From: Streptomyces sp. WAC 01529
GTDB taxonomy: Bacteria; Actinomycetota; Actinomycetes; Streptomycetales; Streptomycetaceae
Length of the DNA stretch: 64,000 nt
Assembly: GCF_003945545.1 (NCBI RefSeq)
Contig: NZ_CP029617.1
Location: 5,627,001-5,691,000 of the forward strand
Direction of reading: 5' to 3'
Part shown: positions 1 through 7,512 of the stretch, in pieces
How the letters are laid out: each line of letters begins with the position of its first letter
Position numbering within the stretch: position 1 is the first letter of the stretch
Notes under the pieces: model-generated
The model's database searches: none
What the model was told of the DNA's origin: nothing
What the model saw: the letters and a program-made list of their open reading frames with translations, nothing else
Position numbers and translations under genes: made by a program

Positions 1-2
1 CC

Positions 3-47
3 GCGGTCGCCGCCGCGGCACGGGCAGAGGGCGTCGCGCGCCGCTGA
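3..47 (+). CDS. 3' end of an upstream gene (partial)
   Basis: Reading frame 3 from the left edge runs 14 codons to a TGA at 45-47 and would encode a short Ala/Arg-rich C-terminus (AVAAAARAEGVARR). Nearly every third codon position is G or C, as in real genes here, and the frame stops before the gap that precedes the next gene. The fragment is too short to identify a family. It could equally be non-coding DNA. Confidence 0.35.
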   Translation, partial: AVAAAARAEGVARR

Positions 48-178
48 GCGCCCGCGCGCATGTGACCGTGTGTGTGACCGCACGTGTGTGACCGCGCCCC
101 CCACCGCGAGCTTCCGCGGCGGGGGGCGCGGCGCGTGTCACAGCCGTACGTGGTTCCGCCAGGCCGCCCGTACTGCCT
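48..178. other. intergenic region with a short TGTGACCG direct repeat
   Basis: No gene is seen. Three copies of TGTGACCG lie at 61-68, 73-80 and 87-94, in a GT-alternating stretch. Spacing of 12 and 14 bp does not suggest a clear operator. This stretch must carry the promoter of the oxidoreductase gene that follows, but no convincing -10/-35 pair was found. Confidence 0.3.
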
Positions 179-190
179 ATGGTCGGCGTC

Positions 191-1153
191 ATGTTCGCTG
201 CTTACGCCGCCCGTATCGACCGTGACCAGCCGCTCAGCGGCCTTGAGTTGGGGGAGCGTCCGGCCCCCGACGCGCGCCCCGGCTGGTCGACCGTGAATGT
301 CAAGGCCGCCTCCCTGAACCACCACGACCTGTGGTCGCTGCGTGGGGTCGGTCTCGCCGAGGACAAGCTGCCGATGATCCTCGGCTGTGACGCCGCCGGG
401 ATCGACGAGGACGGGAACGAGGTCGTCCTCCACTCCGTCATCGGACAGTCGGGGCACGGCGTCGGCCCCCGCGAGGGCCGGTCCATCCTGACCGAGAAGT
501 ACCAGGGGGCCTTCGCCGAGCGCGTGGCCGTGCCCACCTGGAACGTGCTGCCCAAGCCGAAGGAGCTGTCCTTCGCCGAGGCGGCCTGCCTGCCGACCGC
601 GTGGCTGACCGCCTACCGCATGCTCTTCACCAACGCCGGTGTGCGCCCGGGGGATTCCGTCCTCGTGCAGGGCGCGGGCGGCGGTGTCGCCACGGCCGCC
701 ATCATGCTCGGCAAGGCGGCGGGCCTGCGGGTCTTCGCCACCAGCCGCGACGAGGCCAAGCGGAAGCGGGCACTGGAGCTGGGGGCCGTGGAGGCGGTCG
801 AGTCCGGGGCGCGGCTGCCGCAGCGGGTCGACGCCGTCATCGAGACCGTGGGCGCGGCGACCTGGTCGCACTCGGTCAAGTCGCTGAAGCCCGGAGGTAC
901 GTTGGTGATCTCCGGGGCGACGAGCGGTGACCGTCCCGCGCACGCCGAACTCACCCGGATCTTCTTCCTGGAGCTGAAGGTCGTCGGCTCGACGATGGGC
1001 ACCAAGGACGAGCTGGAGGACCTGCTCTCCTTCTGTGCCGCCACGGGCGTGCGCCCCGTCATCGACGAGGTGCTGCCGCTCGACCGGGCGCGGGAGGGCT
1101 TCGAGCGGCTGGAAGCCGGGGAGCAGTTCGGGAAGATCGTGCTGGAGGTCTGA
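191..1153 (+). CDS. MDR-family NAD(P)H oxidoreductase (quinone-oxidoreductase type)
   Basis: A 320-residue medium-chain dehydrogenase/reductase, the usual length for the family, probably a soluble cytoplasmic NAD(P)H-dependent oxidoreductase. The N-terminal GroES-like half has SLNHHDLW and ILGCDAAG; the Rossmann half has the nucleotide-binding stretch VQGAGGGVATAAI near residues 156-168. The positions that hold the catalytic zinc ligands in alcohol dehydrogenases (the early CG-D motif and GHE) are replaced, which favours the zinc-free quinone-reductase branch. The ATG at 191 (MFAAYAAR) fits the family start better than the in-frame ATG at 179. The gene stands alone ahead of the HTH/Clp_N operon. 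The substrate cannot be read from sequence; class confidence is high. Confidence 0.85.
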   Translation: MFAAYAARIDRDQPLSGLELGERPAPDARPGWSTVNVKAASLNHHDLWSLRGVGLAEDKLPMILGCDAAGIDEDGNEVVLHSVIGQSGHGVGPREGRSILTEKYQGAFAERVAVPTWNVLPKPKELSFAEAACLPTAWLTAYRMLFTNAGVRPGDSVLVQGAGGGVATAAIMLGKAAGLRVFATSRDEAKRKRALELGAVEAVESGARLPQRVDAVIETVGAATWSHSVKSLKPGGTLVISGATSGDRPAHAELTRIFFLELKVVGSTMGTKDELEDLLSFCAATGVRPVIDEVLPLDRAREGFERLEAGEQFGKIVLEV

Positions 1154-1166
1154 GCCGGACCCTTGC

Positions 1167-1210
1167 GTCAACTTTGGTTGACGACTGCCTCTTGTCAACG
1201 TAGGTTGACA
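1167..1210 (+). promoter_or_regulatory. Twin inverted-repeat operators with embedded promoter for the HTH/Clp_N operon
   Basis: Two palindromes of one family sit 27 bp apart centre to centre: GTCAAC-TTTG-GTTGAC at 1167-1182 and TGTCAAC-GTAG-GTTGACA at 1193-1210. A -35 TTGACG (1178-1183) and a -10 TAGGTT (1201-1206), 17 nt apart, are built from the operator arms. Transcription would begin about 1213, at the ATG of the HTH gene (1214), so the message is probably leaderless. Occupied operators would block both promoter hexamers. The HTH protein is the natural candidate repressor, by inference. Confidence 0.7.
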
Positions 1211-1213
1211 TGT

Positions 1214-1423
1214 ATGACCGAAGCTACGGATCTCGCCGAGCGGGCGGGCGATCAGGACCCCCGGGTCGGGCTGCGTGCCGTCTCCGCGCTGCGGAAGCTG
1301 GTGGAGCGGTTGGAGGCCGTGCAGGTGCGCAGCGCGCGCCGGCAGGGCTGGTCGTGGCAGGAGATCGCCGCGGAACTCGGGGTGAGCAGGCAGGCCGTGC
1401 ACAAGAAGTACGGGAGGCAGTGA
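1214..1423 (+). CDS. Small HTH DNA-binding protein
   Basis: A 69-residue basic protein whose C-terminal half is a classic helix-turn-helix (SWQEIAAELGVSRQAVHKKY). The N-terminal half is a charged amphipathic helix (RAVSALRKLVERLEAVQVR) that could dimerise it. No other domain is present. The ATG at 1214 lies at the predicted transcription start, with no ribosome-binding site upstream, as expected for a leaderless gene; an in-frame ATG at 1163 would place coding sequence across the operators and is unlikely. The TGA overlaps the ATG of the next gene by one base, so the two are translationally coupled. A likely autorepressor that also controls the Clp_N protein. Confidence 0.85.
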   Translation: MTEATDLAERAGDQDPRVGLRAVSALRKLVERLEAVQVRSARRQGWSWQEIAAELGVSRQAVHKKYGRQ

Positions 1424-2025
1424 TGTTCGAGCGGTTCACCAAGGATGCCCGCGCCGTGGTGGTGGGCGCGGTCGGGCACGCGGAACGGGGGAGTGCCGAC
1501 GCGGTCGACGACGGGCATCTGCTGCTCGCGCTGCTCGACCGCGAGGCGAGCCGGGGGTCGTTCGCTCTCGCCTCCCTCGGTGCGGCGCGCCACCGGGACT
1601 CGATCGAGGAGGCGCTGAGCGGGGCGCGGCGCCGTGGCGGCCTCTCGCAGGCCGACGCGGCCGCGCTGGCCGGGCTCGGCATCGACGTCGCCGAGATCGT
1701 CTCCCGCGTCGAAGAGGCCCATGGCGAGGGCGCGCTGACGGATGGCGGCGGCAAGTCCGGGTCCGGGGCCGGCAGGTCAGGGTCCGGCAAGGCCGGGCGG
1801 GGGTGGTTCGGCCGGGTGCCCTTCTCCCGCGAGGCCAAGGACACCCTGGTGAAGTCCCTGCGCATCGCCACCGCCCGCCGCGACCGCCGCATCGGCGACG
1901 AGCATCTCTTGCTCGCCCTCACGGTCCGCCCCGGCATCGTCTCCGAGGTCCTCGCGGACCACGGGGTGACGCATGCGGCGGTGGACCGGGTCCTGTGGGG
2001 CGGGCCTGCGGCGGCGGCGGGCTGA
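1423..2025 (+). CDS. Clp N-terminal (double Clp repeat) domain protein
   Basis: A 200-residue protein built from two Clp_N-type repeats: one at the N-terminus (FERFTKDARAVVVGAVGHA...DDGHLLLALL) and one in the second half (FSREAKDTLVKSLRIA...RIGDEHLLLAL), joined by a Gly/Ser linker around residues 108-125. There is no AAA+ ATPase module, so it is not ClpC or ClpB itself; such stand-alone domains may act as substrate adaptors or decoys for Clp ATPases. A GGGAGG ribosome-binding site at 1411-1416 precedes the ATG, which overlaps the HTH stop codon. Shared operators with the HTH gene suggest a stress-linked function, which is inference. Confidence 0.85.
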   Translation: MFERFTKDARAVVVGAVGHAERGSADAVDDGHLLLALLDREASRGSFALASLGAARHRDSIEEALSGARRRGGLSQADAAALAGLGIDVAEIVSRVEEAHGEGALTDGGGKSGSGAGRSGSGKAGRGWFGRVPFSREAKDTLVKSLRIATARRDRRIGDEHLLLALTVRPGIVSEVLADHGVTHAAVDRVLWGGPAAAAG

Positions 2026-2050
2026 CGCGCGGGCCGACCGCTGGCTCCTG

Positions 2051-2082
2051 GCCCCCTGGCCCCCTGGCCCCCTGGCCCCCGG
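2051..2082. repeat. Short tandem repeat, 8-bp unit x4
   Basis: Four tandem copies of GCCCCCTG (the last is GCCCCCGG) lie in the gap between the convergent Clp_N and PadR genes. No function is apparent; it may be a slippage product in very G+C-rich DNA. Confidence 0.7.
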
Positions 2083-2144
2083 CCTCCCGGCCCGTTGTCA
2101 GGGGGTCGGTGCGGGTGGGGGCCGAGGGGTGGCTCGTCCCGGCG

Positions 2145-3437
2145 TCAGCGTTTCCGTGGGTGCAGGGTCGCTCCGATGTGGGCCGCCGCCGCCGACAAGT
2201 GGCCGCGGGCCTCGCGGAGTTGCTCCTCCGTCACGCCGTGGTCGCGGGCCGCGTCGCGGATGTCGTCGCGGAAGCGGTCGAGCAGGCGGTCGAGGTCGCG
2301 GGCCGGGTCGCCGCTCGACTCCTCGCGGGCCCAGTCGGGGAGGTACTCCACGATCAGGTCCTCGGGAGCGGCACTGAATGTGGGTCCCCCGGTCCCGGGG
2401 GCGGTCTGGGGGGCAGTCGCTGAGGCGGATCGAGTACGTGGGTCAGGGCTGGGGCCCGCCTCGGATGCGGGCCCAGCCTCGGGGCAGGGGCCGGGAGTGG
2501 TTCCGGGAGCGGCTTGGGAAGCGGCTTGGGAAGCGGCGCCGGAGGGGCCGGCCTCGGGGCCGGCTTTGGTGCCGGCGCCGGAATCGGCCCCGGTACCGGC
2601 GCCGGAATCGGCCCCCCGCTCGGTCCCGCAGTCCGTGCCGGACGCGGGGCCGGACGCGTAGGGGAAGTGCTTGCCCAAGTCCATGCCGAACTCGCCCAAC
2701 CCCTTGGCCAGTTCCGTCAGGTTCTCTCGTACGCCCGCCGGCCAGTCGCCTCGCGTGAAGTGGTCACGGACCTGCTCCTGGACGCGCTGGGCGATGCGCT
2801 GGGCCTCCTCCTCAGCCAGGGTCCGCGCCCTCTCCTGGGCCTCCTTGGCCTGGCGGCGGGCCCGCTGGGCCTCCTCGCGGGCCCGGCGGCTCTCGTCCTT
2901 CGCGCGGCGCGCCTGCTCCTTCCACTCCTGCTTGGCGCGGTTGAACTCCTCCTTCGCCTTGCGCCAGCCGTCCTTGTCGCCCCAGACGCCCCCGAAGGGG
3001 TCGGACGGGGCGGAGGAGGCCTCGCCGGTGCCCGCGCCACCGCCCGAGGCACGCGCCTCGTCGGCGGCCGCCCGCATCTCGCGGCGCAGATCGCCCGCCG
3101 CGCCCTGGACGCCGTCGCGGATCTCCGCGGCCAGTTCGGCGACGGAGTCGCGGATCTCCAGCTCCAGGTCGGCCAGCTCGCCGCCGCGGCCTGCCAGCTC
3201 GGCGCGGCCCGCATCCGTGAGGGCGTAGACCTTCCGGCCGCCCTCGGTGGTGTGCGTGACCAGGCCCTCGGCCTCCAGCTTGGCGAGGCGCGGATAGACC
3301 GTGCCCGCCGAGGGCGCGTACAGCCCCTGGAAGCGCTCTTCGAGGAGGCGGATCACTTCATAGCCGTGGCGCGGGGCCTCGTCGAGCAGCTTGAGGAGGT
3401 ACAGGCGCAGGCGGCCGTGGGCGAACACGGGGGGCAT
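2145..3437 (-). CDS. PadR-family transcriptional regulator with long coiled-coil extension
   Basis: A 430-residue protein. Residues 1-95 form a PadR winged helix (LRLYLLKLLDEAPRHGYEVI and the wing TEGGRKVYALTDAGRAEL). It is followed by a helical region, a highly charged Arg/Glu/Ala coiled coil (about residues 165-250), a low-complexity Ala/Gly/Ser/Pro stretch, and a folded C-terminal region. Classical PadR repressors are 110-190 residues, so this is a strongly extended member. The ATG at 3437 begins one base after the TGA of the DUF4097 gene, giving a coupled operon in which the regulator is second. It probably represses its own operon through the sites near 4452-4485. Confidence 0.88.
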   Translation of the reverse strand: MPPVFAHGRLRLYLLKLLDEAPRHGYEVIRLLEERFQGLYAPSAGTVYPRLAKLEAEGLVTHTTEGGRKVYALTDAGRAELAGRGGELADLELEIRDSVAELAAEIRDGVQGAAGDLRREMRAAADEARASGGGAGTGEASSAPSDPFGGVWGDKDGWRKAKEEFNRAKQEWKEQARRAKDESRRAREEAQRARRQAKEAQERARTLAEEEAQRIAQRVQEQVRDHFTRGDWPAGVRENLTELAKGLGEFGMDLGKHFPYASGPASGTDCGTERGADSGAGTGADSGAGTKAGPEAGPSGAASQAASQAAPGTTPGPCPEAGPASEAGPSPDPRTRSASATAPQTAPGTGGPTFSAAPEDLIVEYLPDWAREESSGDPARDLDRLLDRFRDDIRDAARDHGVTEEQLREARGHLSAAAAHIGATLHPRKR

Positions 3438-3438
3438 C

Positions 3439-4398
3439 TCAGAGCACCTTCTTGTGGGTCGGGCCGTTGCTCGGGCCGTCGGTCGGGCCACCGGACGGGC
3501 CATGGGGCGGGGTGGCGCTCAGGTCGTCGTCCGGTGCGGTGGCGTCCGCCTGGGCGACATCCAGAGGGACATCGTCGTACGGATCCTCCTCCGTCGGCGG
3601 CCTGCGCAGCAGCGCGATGGGTCCGGACACCGTGGTCGCCCTGAGCCTTCCGCCGCCCGAGCCGAGCCGGCCCGTGAGCCGCTGGGCGCCCCACTGGTCG
3701 CTGGTCCGCAGACCCTCGAAGGCGTTCGACACCGATCCGGTCGTGGTGTCCACCTCCACCTCGGCGTCAGCCGGGTGCGGGAGGCGGACCGCGATCTCGC
3801 CCGAGACGGTCGTCAGGGCGATGTCCGTCGGACTGCCCGCCGGGTCGAGGTCCACGACCATCGAGCCGGTCACCGAATCCGCACGGACGGCGGAACCCAC
3901 CGCCTCGACCACGGTCAGGTCGCCGGAGGCAGAGGTGAACCGCAGGTCTCCCGTGATGCCCTGGGCCACCACGCTCCCGGAGACCGTCTCGGCGCGGAGG
4001 GGGCCGGAGAGGCCCACCAGGGTCGTGTCGCCGGTGACGCCCTTCACCTCCACGGGCCCCTCGATCCCGGAGACCGTGGCGGCCGCGCCGACCACACCGA
4101 CCTCCACGCGCGTGCCCACGGGCACCGCCAGCGAGACGACCGCGTCACGGCGCCAGCTCCCGGGGTCGAGCCACGTGAGGAAATTCTTCCAGGGCAGGTC
4201 GTCGTAGGCGACGGAGAGGGTGCCGTCCTCGTGGGTGACGGTCAGGGGCGTCCCGTCGATCTCGGAGACCTCCAGGCGGGCGGAACCTTCCTCGGTGCCC
4301 ACCACGTTCACCGTTCCGTTGACCACGCGGACGCGGAGGGTCGCCACCGGGGCGTCGAACGCGAGCCTTCGGGGCTCGGCGACGGACCACTCTGACAT
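3439..4398 (-). CDS. DUF4097 beta-strand repeat protein
   Basis: A 319-residue protein made of short repeating beta-strand units (VSGSVVAQGITGDLRF, TASGDLTVVEAVGSAVRADS, VTGSMVVDL, VSGEIAVRLP), the DUF4097 / bactofilin-like parallel beta pattern. There is no signal peptide and no membrane segment. The start ATG at 4398 has a GGAGG ribosome-binding site about 8 bases upstream. It is the first gene of a two-gene operon with the PadR regulator, an association common in actinomycetes. The family has no settled biochemical function; it may be a scaffold at the envelope. The last 40 residues are Pro/Gly/Thr-rich. Confidence 0.85.
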   Translation of the reverse strand: MSEWSVAEPRRLAFDAPVATLRVRVVNGTVNVVGTEEGSARLEVSEIDGTPLTVTHEDGTLSVAYDDLPWKNFLTWLDPGSWRRDAVVSLAVPVGTRVEVGVVGAAATVSGIEGPVEVKGVTGDTTLVGLSGPLRAETVSGSVVAQGITGDLRFTSASGDLTVVEAVGSAVRADSVTGSMVVDLDPAGSPTDIALTTVSGEIAVRLPHPADAEVEVDTTTGSVSNAFEGLRTSDQWGAQRLTGRLGSGGGRLRATTVSGPIALLRRPPTEEDPYDDVPLDVAQADATAPDDDLSATPPHGPSGGPTDGPSNGPTHKKVL

Positions 4399-4451
4399 GC
4401 GGTGACCTCCTCGATGCGGGCCCAGGCGGCCACGCCCGGACACGACACGTC

Positions 4452-4485
4452 ATATCGCGTCTCTCCCTATTCACGATATATCGCG
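4452..4485 (-). promoter_or_regulatory. Candidate PadR operator upstream of the DUF4097-PadR operon
   Basis: ATATCGCG occurs twice in direct orientation (4452-4459 and 4478-4485), and the second copy overlaps the perfect palindrome CGATATATCG (4474-4483). AT-rich palindromes of this kind are typical PadR targets and stand out in G+C-rich surroundings. They lie 50-90 bp upstream of the DUF4097 start, where a repressor would act. Confidence 0.5.
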
Positions 4486-4538
4486 GCTCCGCGAAGTCAA
4501 GACATGCCGAGGGTGAACCTCTGTCCTAGCGTGGGGCC

Positions 4539-5363
4539 ATGTCGCCAGAAGCCTCCGAGCGCGCCCTGGGCGTCGGCGCGCTGCTGCTCTGCCGCGCCGA
4601 ACCCGACGTCGCCGAGCCCGTTGCCCACCTGCTCCGCGAGGGAATGCTGCTCGCACCGGCCGGCAGCGGCTGGAGCGTGCTGGTGCCCGAGGGTAAGCCC
4701 TGGCTGCACGGCGAGGAGCCGGTCGACCGGGTGCTCACCGGCTGGGCCACCGCGCTCGCGGTCGGCTCCGGCAGGCCCGTGCTCGCCCTGTGGTGGGACA
4801 CCGACCGCTGCGGCTACACCCTCGCCGCCGGCTTCCGGCGCACCGTCGGCTACGAATGGCTGGCGAACGGCACGCCCGTCGGCGAGGACGAGGCCATGCG
4901 GACGTTCGCCGCGCGGCTCGGCCTCGACCCCGTCCTGGACATGCAGTCCCTGGAGGCGCTGACCCGGCCCGACACGCAGGCCGACGCGCGCGCCAGGATG
5001 CTCGGCCTCCTCGCCGTCCTCACCCGCACCGGACTCGCCCTCCCGCCCGGTCTGGCCCCCGGTGAACCGGCTGACCGGCTGCGCGAGACGGCGTGGGTCC
5101 AGCGCGACCTGCGCAAGGTCGAGTGGGCCGGATGGCGCGACGCGGTACGGGCGGAGTTCGAGGTGGTCGAGAGCGGGCCGCTCGGCCCCTGGGTGCGCGG
5201 CCCCCGGGCACGGGCGCTGGCCGCGGCGCAGGTGGCGGCCGGAGTGCCCCTCGCGGCCTGGGCGGTGCGGCGGCGCAGCGGGGGCTGGGCCGTGGCGGCC
5301 GCGGTGCTGCTGGTGCAGGGGGCGCTGGGACTCGCGTACGACCGGATGCGCGCGCGGCACTGA
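4539..5363 (+). CDS. Hypothetical protein with C-terminal hydrophobic segment
   Basis: A 274-residue protein that I do not recognise. It looks soluble for about 220 residues, with Trp-rich motifs (GSGWSVLVPEGKPW, VLALWWDTDRCGYTL, VGYEWLANGTPVGEDEAM) and an acidic helical middle. The C-terminus has two weak hydrophobic stretches (ARALAAAQVAAGVPLAAWAV and GWAVAAAVLLVQGALGLAY) that could anchor it to the membrane. No signal peptide is present. It is transcribed away from the DUF4097 operon and converges on the TetR gene. Codon use is normal for the genome, so it is a real gene, probably conserved among streptomycetes. Confidence 0.75.
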   Translation: MSPEASERALGVGALLLCRAEPDVAEPVAHLLREGMLLAPAGSGWSVLVPEGKPWLHGEEPVDRVLTGWATALAVGSGRPVLALWWDTDRCGYTLAAGFRRTVGYEWLANGTPVGEDEAMRTFAARLGLDPVLDMQSLEALTRPDTQADARARMLGLLAVLTRTGLALPPGLAPGEPADRLRETAWVQRDLRKVEWAGWRDAVRAEFEVVESGPLGPWVRGPRARALAAAQVAAGVPLAAWAVRRRSGGWAVAAAVLLVQGALGLAYDRMRARH

Positions 5364-5429
5364 AGACCCTCGCCGGGCGCGAGCCCCTCGCCGAGCGCGG
5401 CGGCGCGGATGACCGCCTGAACCAGCGGC

Positions 5430-6053
5430 TCAGCGGCGGCGTACGGCGTCGAGGGCGAGGGCCAGCAGACGGTCCGGCTGGGCCGGGTCCGCCGTGGCGT
5501 GGGACGTCGACAGCGCGATGCCCACCACCAGTTGGACCAGGTCGGGAGCGGTCAGGTCGGGGCGGGCCGTGCCCAGGCGCTGGGCCCGCGCCAGGAGCCC
5601 GTGTGCCGTGTCCTGGATCCGCTGGTGGCAGTCAAAGCCCAGTGCGTCCGGCCGCTCAAGCAGCAGGGCGCTGCCCAGGCCCTGGTTGACGCGCGCGTGG
5701 GCGAGCAGCGCGCGCAGCCACTCGGTCAGCGCCTCATCCGGGGAGTCGGCGGCGAGCAGCTCCTCCGCGCGTGCGCACAGGCTGTCGATCCGGTCCTGGA
5801 GCACCGCCGTCAGAAGTGCGGGGCGCGCGGGGAAGTGGCGGTAGAGCGTGCCCGGGCCGACCCCCGCGCGGCGGGCGATCTCGTTGAGGGAGGCCTCCGG
5901 GCCCGACTCGGCGAACGCCTCGCGTGCCGCGGCGACGATCCGCTCGCGATTGCGCCGCGCGTCCGCGCGCGGCCGCCGGTCGGCGAGGTCTCGGTCCGCG
6001 GGGGTGCGGCGGTCGTGCCCCGCCTGGCCGCGCCGTTCCTGGGGTTCCCTCAT
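5430..6053 (-). CDS. TetR-family transcriptional regulator
   Basis: A 207-residue TetR regulator. The N-terminal helix-turn-helix reads ASLNEIARRAGVGPGTLYRHF (about residues 54-73), preceded by the usual RERIVAAAREAFAE helix and a 35-residue basic leader. The C-terminal ligand/dimerisation domain is divergent and gives no ligand clue. The ATG at 6053 was chosen because the longer upstream frame crosses the operator region. It is divergent from the LLM oxidoreductase gene, and the shared intergenic region holds two copies of a 17-bp palindrome, so it very likely represses itself and its neighbour. Confidence 0.88.
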   Translation of the reverse strand: MREPQERRGQAGHDRRTPADRDLADRRPRADARRNRERIVAAAREAFAESGPEASLNEIARRAGVGPGTLYRHFPARPALLTAVLQDRIDSLCARAEELLAADSPDEALTEWLRALLAHARVNQGLGSALLLERPDALGFDCHQRIQDTAHGLLARAQRLGTARPDLTAPDLVQLVVGIALSTSHATADPAQPDRLLALALDAVRRR

Positions 6054-6093
6054 CGGGTCATCGTCGCCTACCGGACGGCCGGAGGCTAGCCAA

Positions 6094-6144
6094 CCGGAGA
6101 GGGTCTCCGTATTCTGGCGCCCACGAGACGGAGAACCTCTCCGG
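6094..6144. promoter_or_regulatory. Twin TetR operators between TetR and LLM oxidoreductase genes
   Basis: CCGGAGAGGGTCTCCGT at 6094-6110 and ACGGAGAACCTCTCCGG at 6128-6144 are each palindromic (GGAGA-N3-TCTCC) and are inverted copies of one another with a single mismatch in 17. The centre-to-centre distance is 34 bp, about three helical turns. On the minus strand a TAGCCT -10 element (6088 to 6083) lies just downstream of the left site. This is a typical autoregulatory arrangement for a divergent TetR pair. Confidence 0.75.
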
Positions 6145-6239
6145 AAAGCGGGGCGGGCGTCGGCCGGAAGCCGCACAGGCAGGCTGGGACGCAGGCCGGT
6201 ACGCAGGCCGGAACAGCACGGGAAGGCAAGGGTGGGCGC

Positions 6240-7163
6240 ATGAGTGGCGCTATGCGGCGGGACGGGCTCGGACGGGCCGGGGTGTGGACGTTCGCCTTCG
6301 AGGGGCACCCCGCGGGACGGGTCCGGGAGGCCGCCGCGGAGATCGAGGAGCTGGGGTACGGCGCCCTCTGGTACGGAGAGGCCTTCGGGCGGGACACCGT
6401 GGGGCAGGCCTGGCTGCTGCTCTCCGCGACCCGGCGCCTCGCCGTCGCCTCGGGCATCGCCAACATCGCCTTCCGGGACCCACTGGCCATGGCGGCGGCC
6501 GAGCGCACGCTCGGCGAGGCCTTCCCCGGACGCTATCTGCTCGGTCTGGGCGGCCACCGGGTCGACGACACCGTCGTGGAGGTCGACGGCTATCCCGTCC
6601 CCGCGCGCGGGAAGGCCCTCGCGACGATGCGCCGCTACCTGGACTCCATGGACGCGGCCCCCGCGCACGGCCCCGCCGCCGACCCCGCCCCGCGCCGTGT
6701 CCTCGCGGCGCTCGGCCCCAAGATGCTGGCGCTGGCCGCCGAGCGCACCTGGGGCGCCCACCCGTACTTCGTGCCCGTCGCGCACACGGCGCTCGCGCGA
6801 AGGACCATGGGGCCGGACGCGTTCCTCGGCGTCGAGCAGGCCGTCGTCCTCGACACGGACGTCGACCGGGCGCGAGAGGTGGCCGCGCGGCACGTGGCGG
6901 GCTACGTCACCAGCGCTCCCCACCAGGCGGCGAACGTACGGCGCATGGGATTCGGGGACGAAGACCTCGTCGACGGCCGGCCCAGCCGCCGACTCGTCGA
7001 CGCGATCGTCGCCTACGGAGACGTCGACGTGCTCCACGCGCGCGTGCGGGCCCATCTCGAAGCGGGCGCCGACCACGTCTGCGTACAGGTGCTGACCGAG
7101 GACCCGGCGGCGCTGCCCCTGCCGCAGTGGCGGGAGCTGGCACCCGCGCTCGTCAGCGGGTGA
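6240..7163 (+). CDS. LLM-class oxidoreductase, probably F420-dependent
   Basis: A 307-residue luciferase-like monooxygenase-superfamily protein. It starts with the first beta strand (GRAGVWTFAFEG), then helix and LGYGALWYGEAFGRD, followed by TRRLAVASGIANIAFRDP and FPGRYLLGLGGHR, all typical of actinobacterial F420-dependent members (the TIGR03620-like group). The C-terminal part has the GADHVCVQVLTED strand near residue 275. The fold supports F420H2 or FMN-dependent hydride transfer in the cytoplasm; the substrate is not inferable. It is divergent from a TetR gene with twin operators, so expression is likely substrate-induced. Confidence 0.85.
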   Translation: MSGAMRRDGLGRAGVWTFAFEGHPAGRVREAAAEIEELGYGALWYGEAFGRDTVGQAWLLLSATRRLAVASGIANIAFRDPLAMAAAERTLGEAFPGRYLLGLGGHRVDDTVVEVDGYPVPARGKALATMRRYLDSMDAAPAHGPAADPAPRRVLAALGPKMLALAAERTWGAHPYFVPVAHTALARRTMGPDAFLGVEQAVVLDTDVDRAREVAARHVAGYVTSAPHQAANVRRMGFGDEDLVDGRPSRRLVDAIVAYGDVDVLHARVRAHLEAGADHVCVQVLTEDPAALPLPQWRELAPALVSG

Positions 7164-7200
7164 CTGTGAGGACCGCCGTACTACTGACTACGGCTATGCG

Positions 7201-7383
7201 TTACTCGTCGTCGTCCTCGTCGTCCAGCCGCGCCAGCCACGTCGCCAGGCGCTCGACCGGGACCTCGAAGTCGGGGTTGAGGTCCACGAAGGCGCGGAGC
7301 TGCTCGGCGAGCCACTCGAAGGTGACCTCCTCCTCGCCGCGCCGCTTCTCCAGCTCCTCGATGCCACGGTCGGTGAAGTACAA
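7201..7383 (-). CDS. DUF6104 family small protein
   Basis: A 60-residue acidic protein beginning MYFTDRGIEELEKRRGEEEV and ending in a run of Asp/Glu. It is strongly conserved in streptomycetes just downstream of the oxoglutarate dehydrogenase gene, which is the arrangement here (about 130 bp downstream of kgd, same strand, separated by a strong hairpin). There are no membrane segments or cysteines. Function unknown. Confidence 0.8.
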   Translation of the reverse strand: MYFTDRGIEELEKRRGEEEVTFEWLAEQLRAFVDLNPDFEVPVERLATWLARLDDEDDDE

Positions 7384-7448
7384 CTCATGCTCCTGATGCG
7401 GACGGCCTCTTCCCCCTCATGGTAGGCGGCCGGGACCCCGCACACGCC

Positions 7449-7493
7449 GGTGGGCCCGGCCCCGGGCGGCAAGCGCTCGGGGCCGGGCCCACC
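7449..7493 (-). terminator. Strong hairpin terminator after kgd
   Basis: A perfect 16-bp inverted repeat (7449-7464 and 7478-7493, arms GGTGGGCCCGGCCCCG and its complement) with a 13-nt loop ends 20 bases short of the kgd stop codon. There is no U-tract, as is usual in streptomycetes. Confidence 0.75.
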
Positions 7494-7512
7494 TACGGAG
7501 GACCGCTGAGGC

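Noticed and set aside
7141..7194. Two short hairpins at the end of the LLM oxidoreductase gene as terminators
   Set aside because: Stems are only 6-7 bp with loops of 8 and the first overlaps the coding end; too weak to call.
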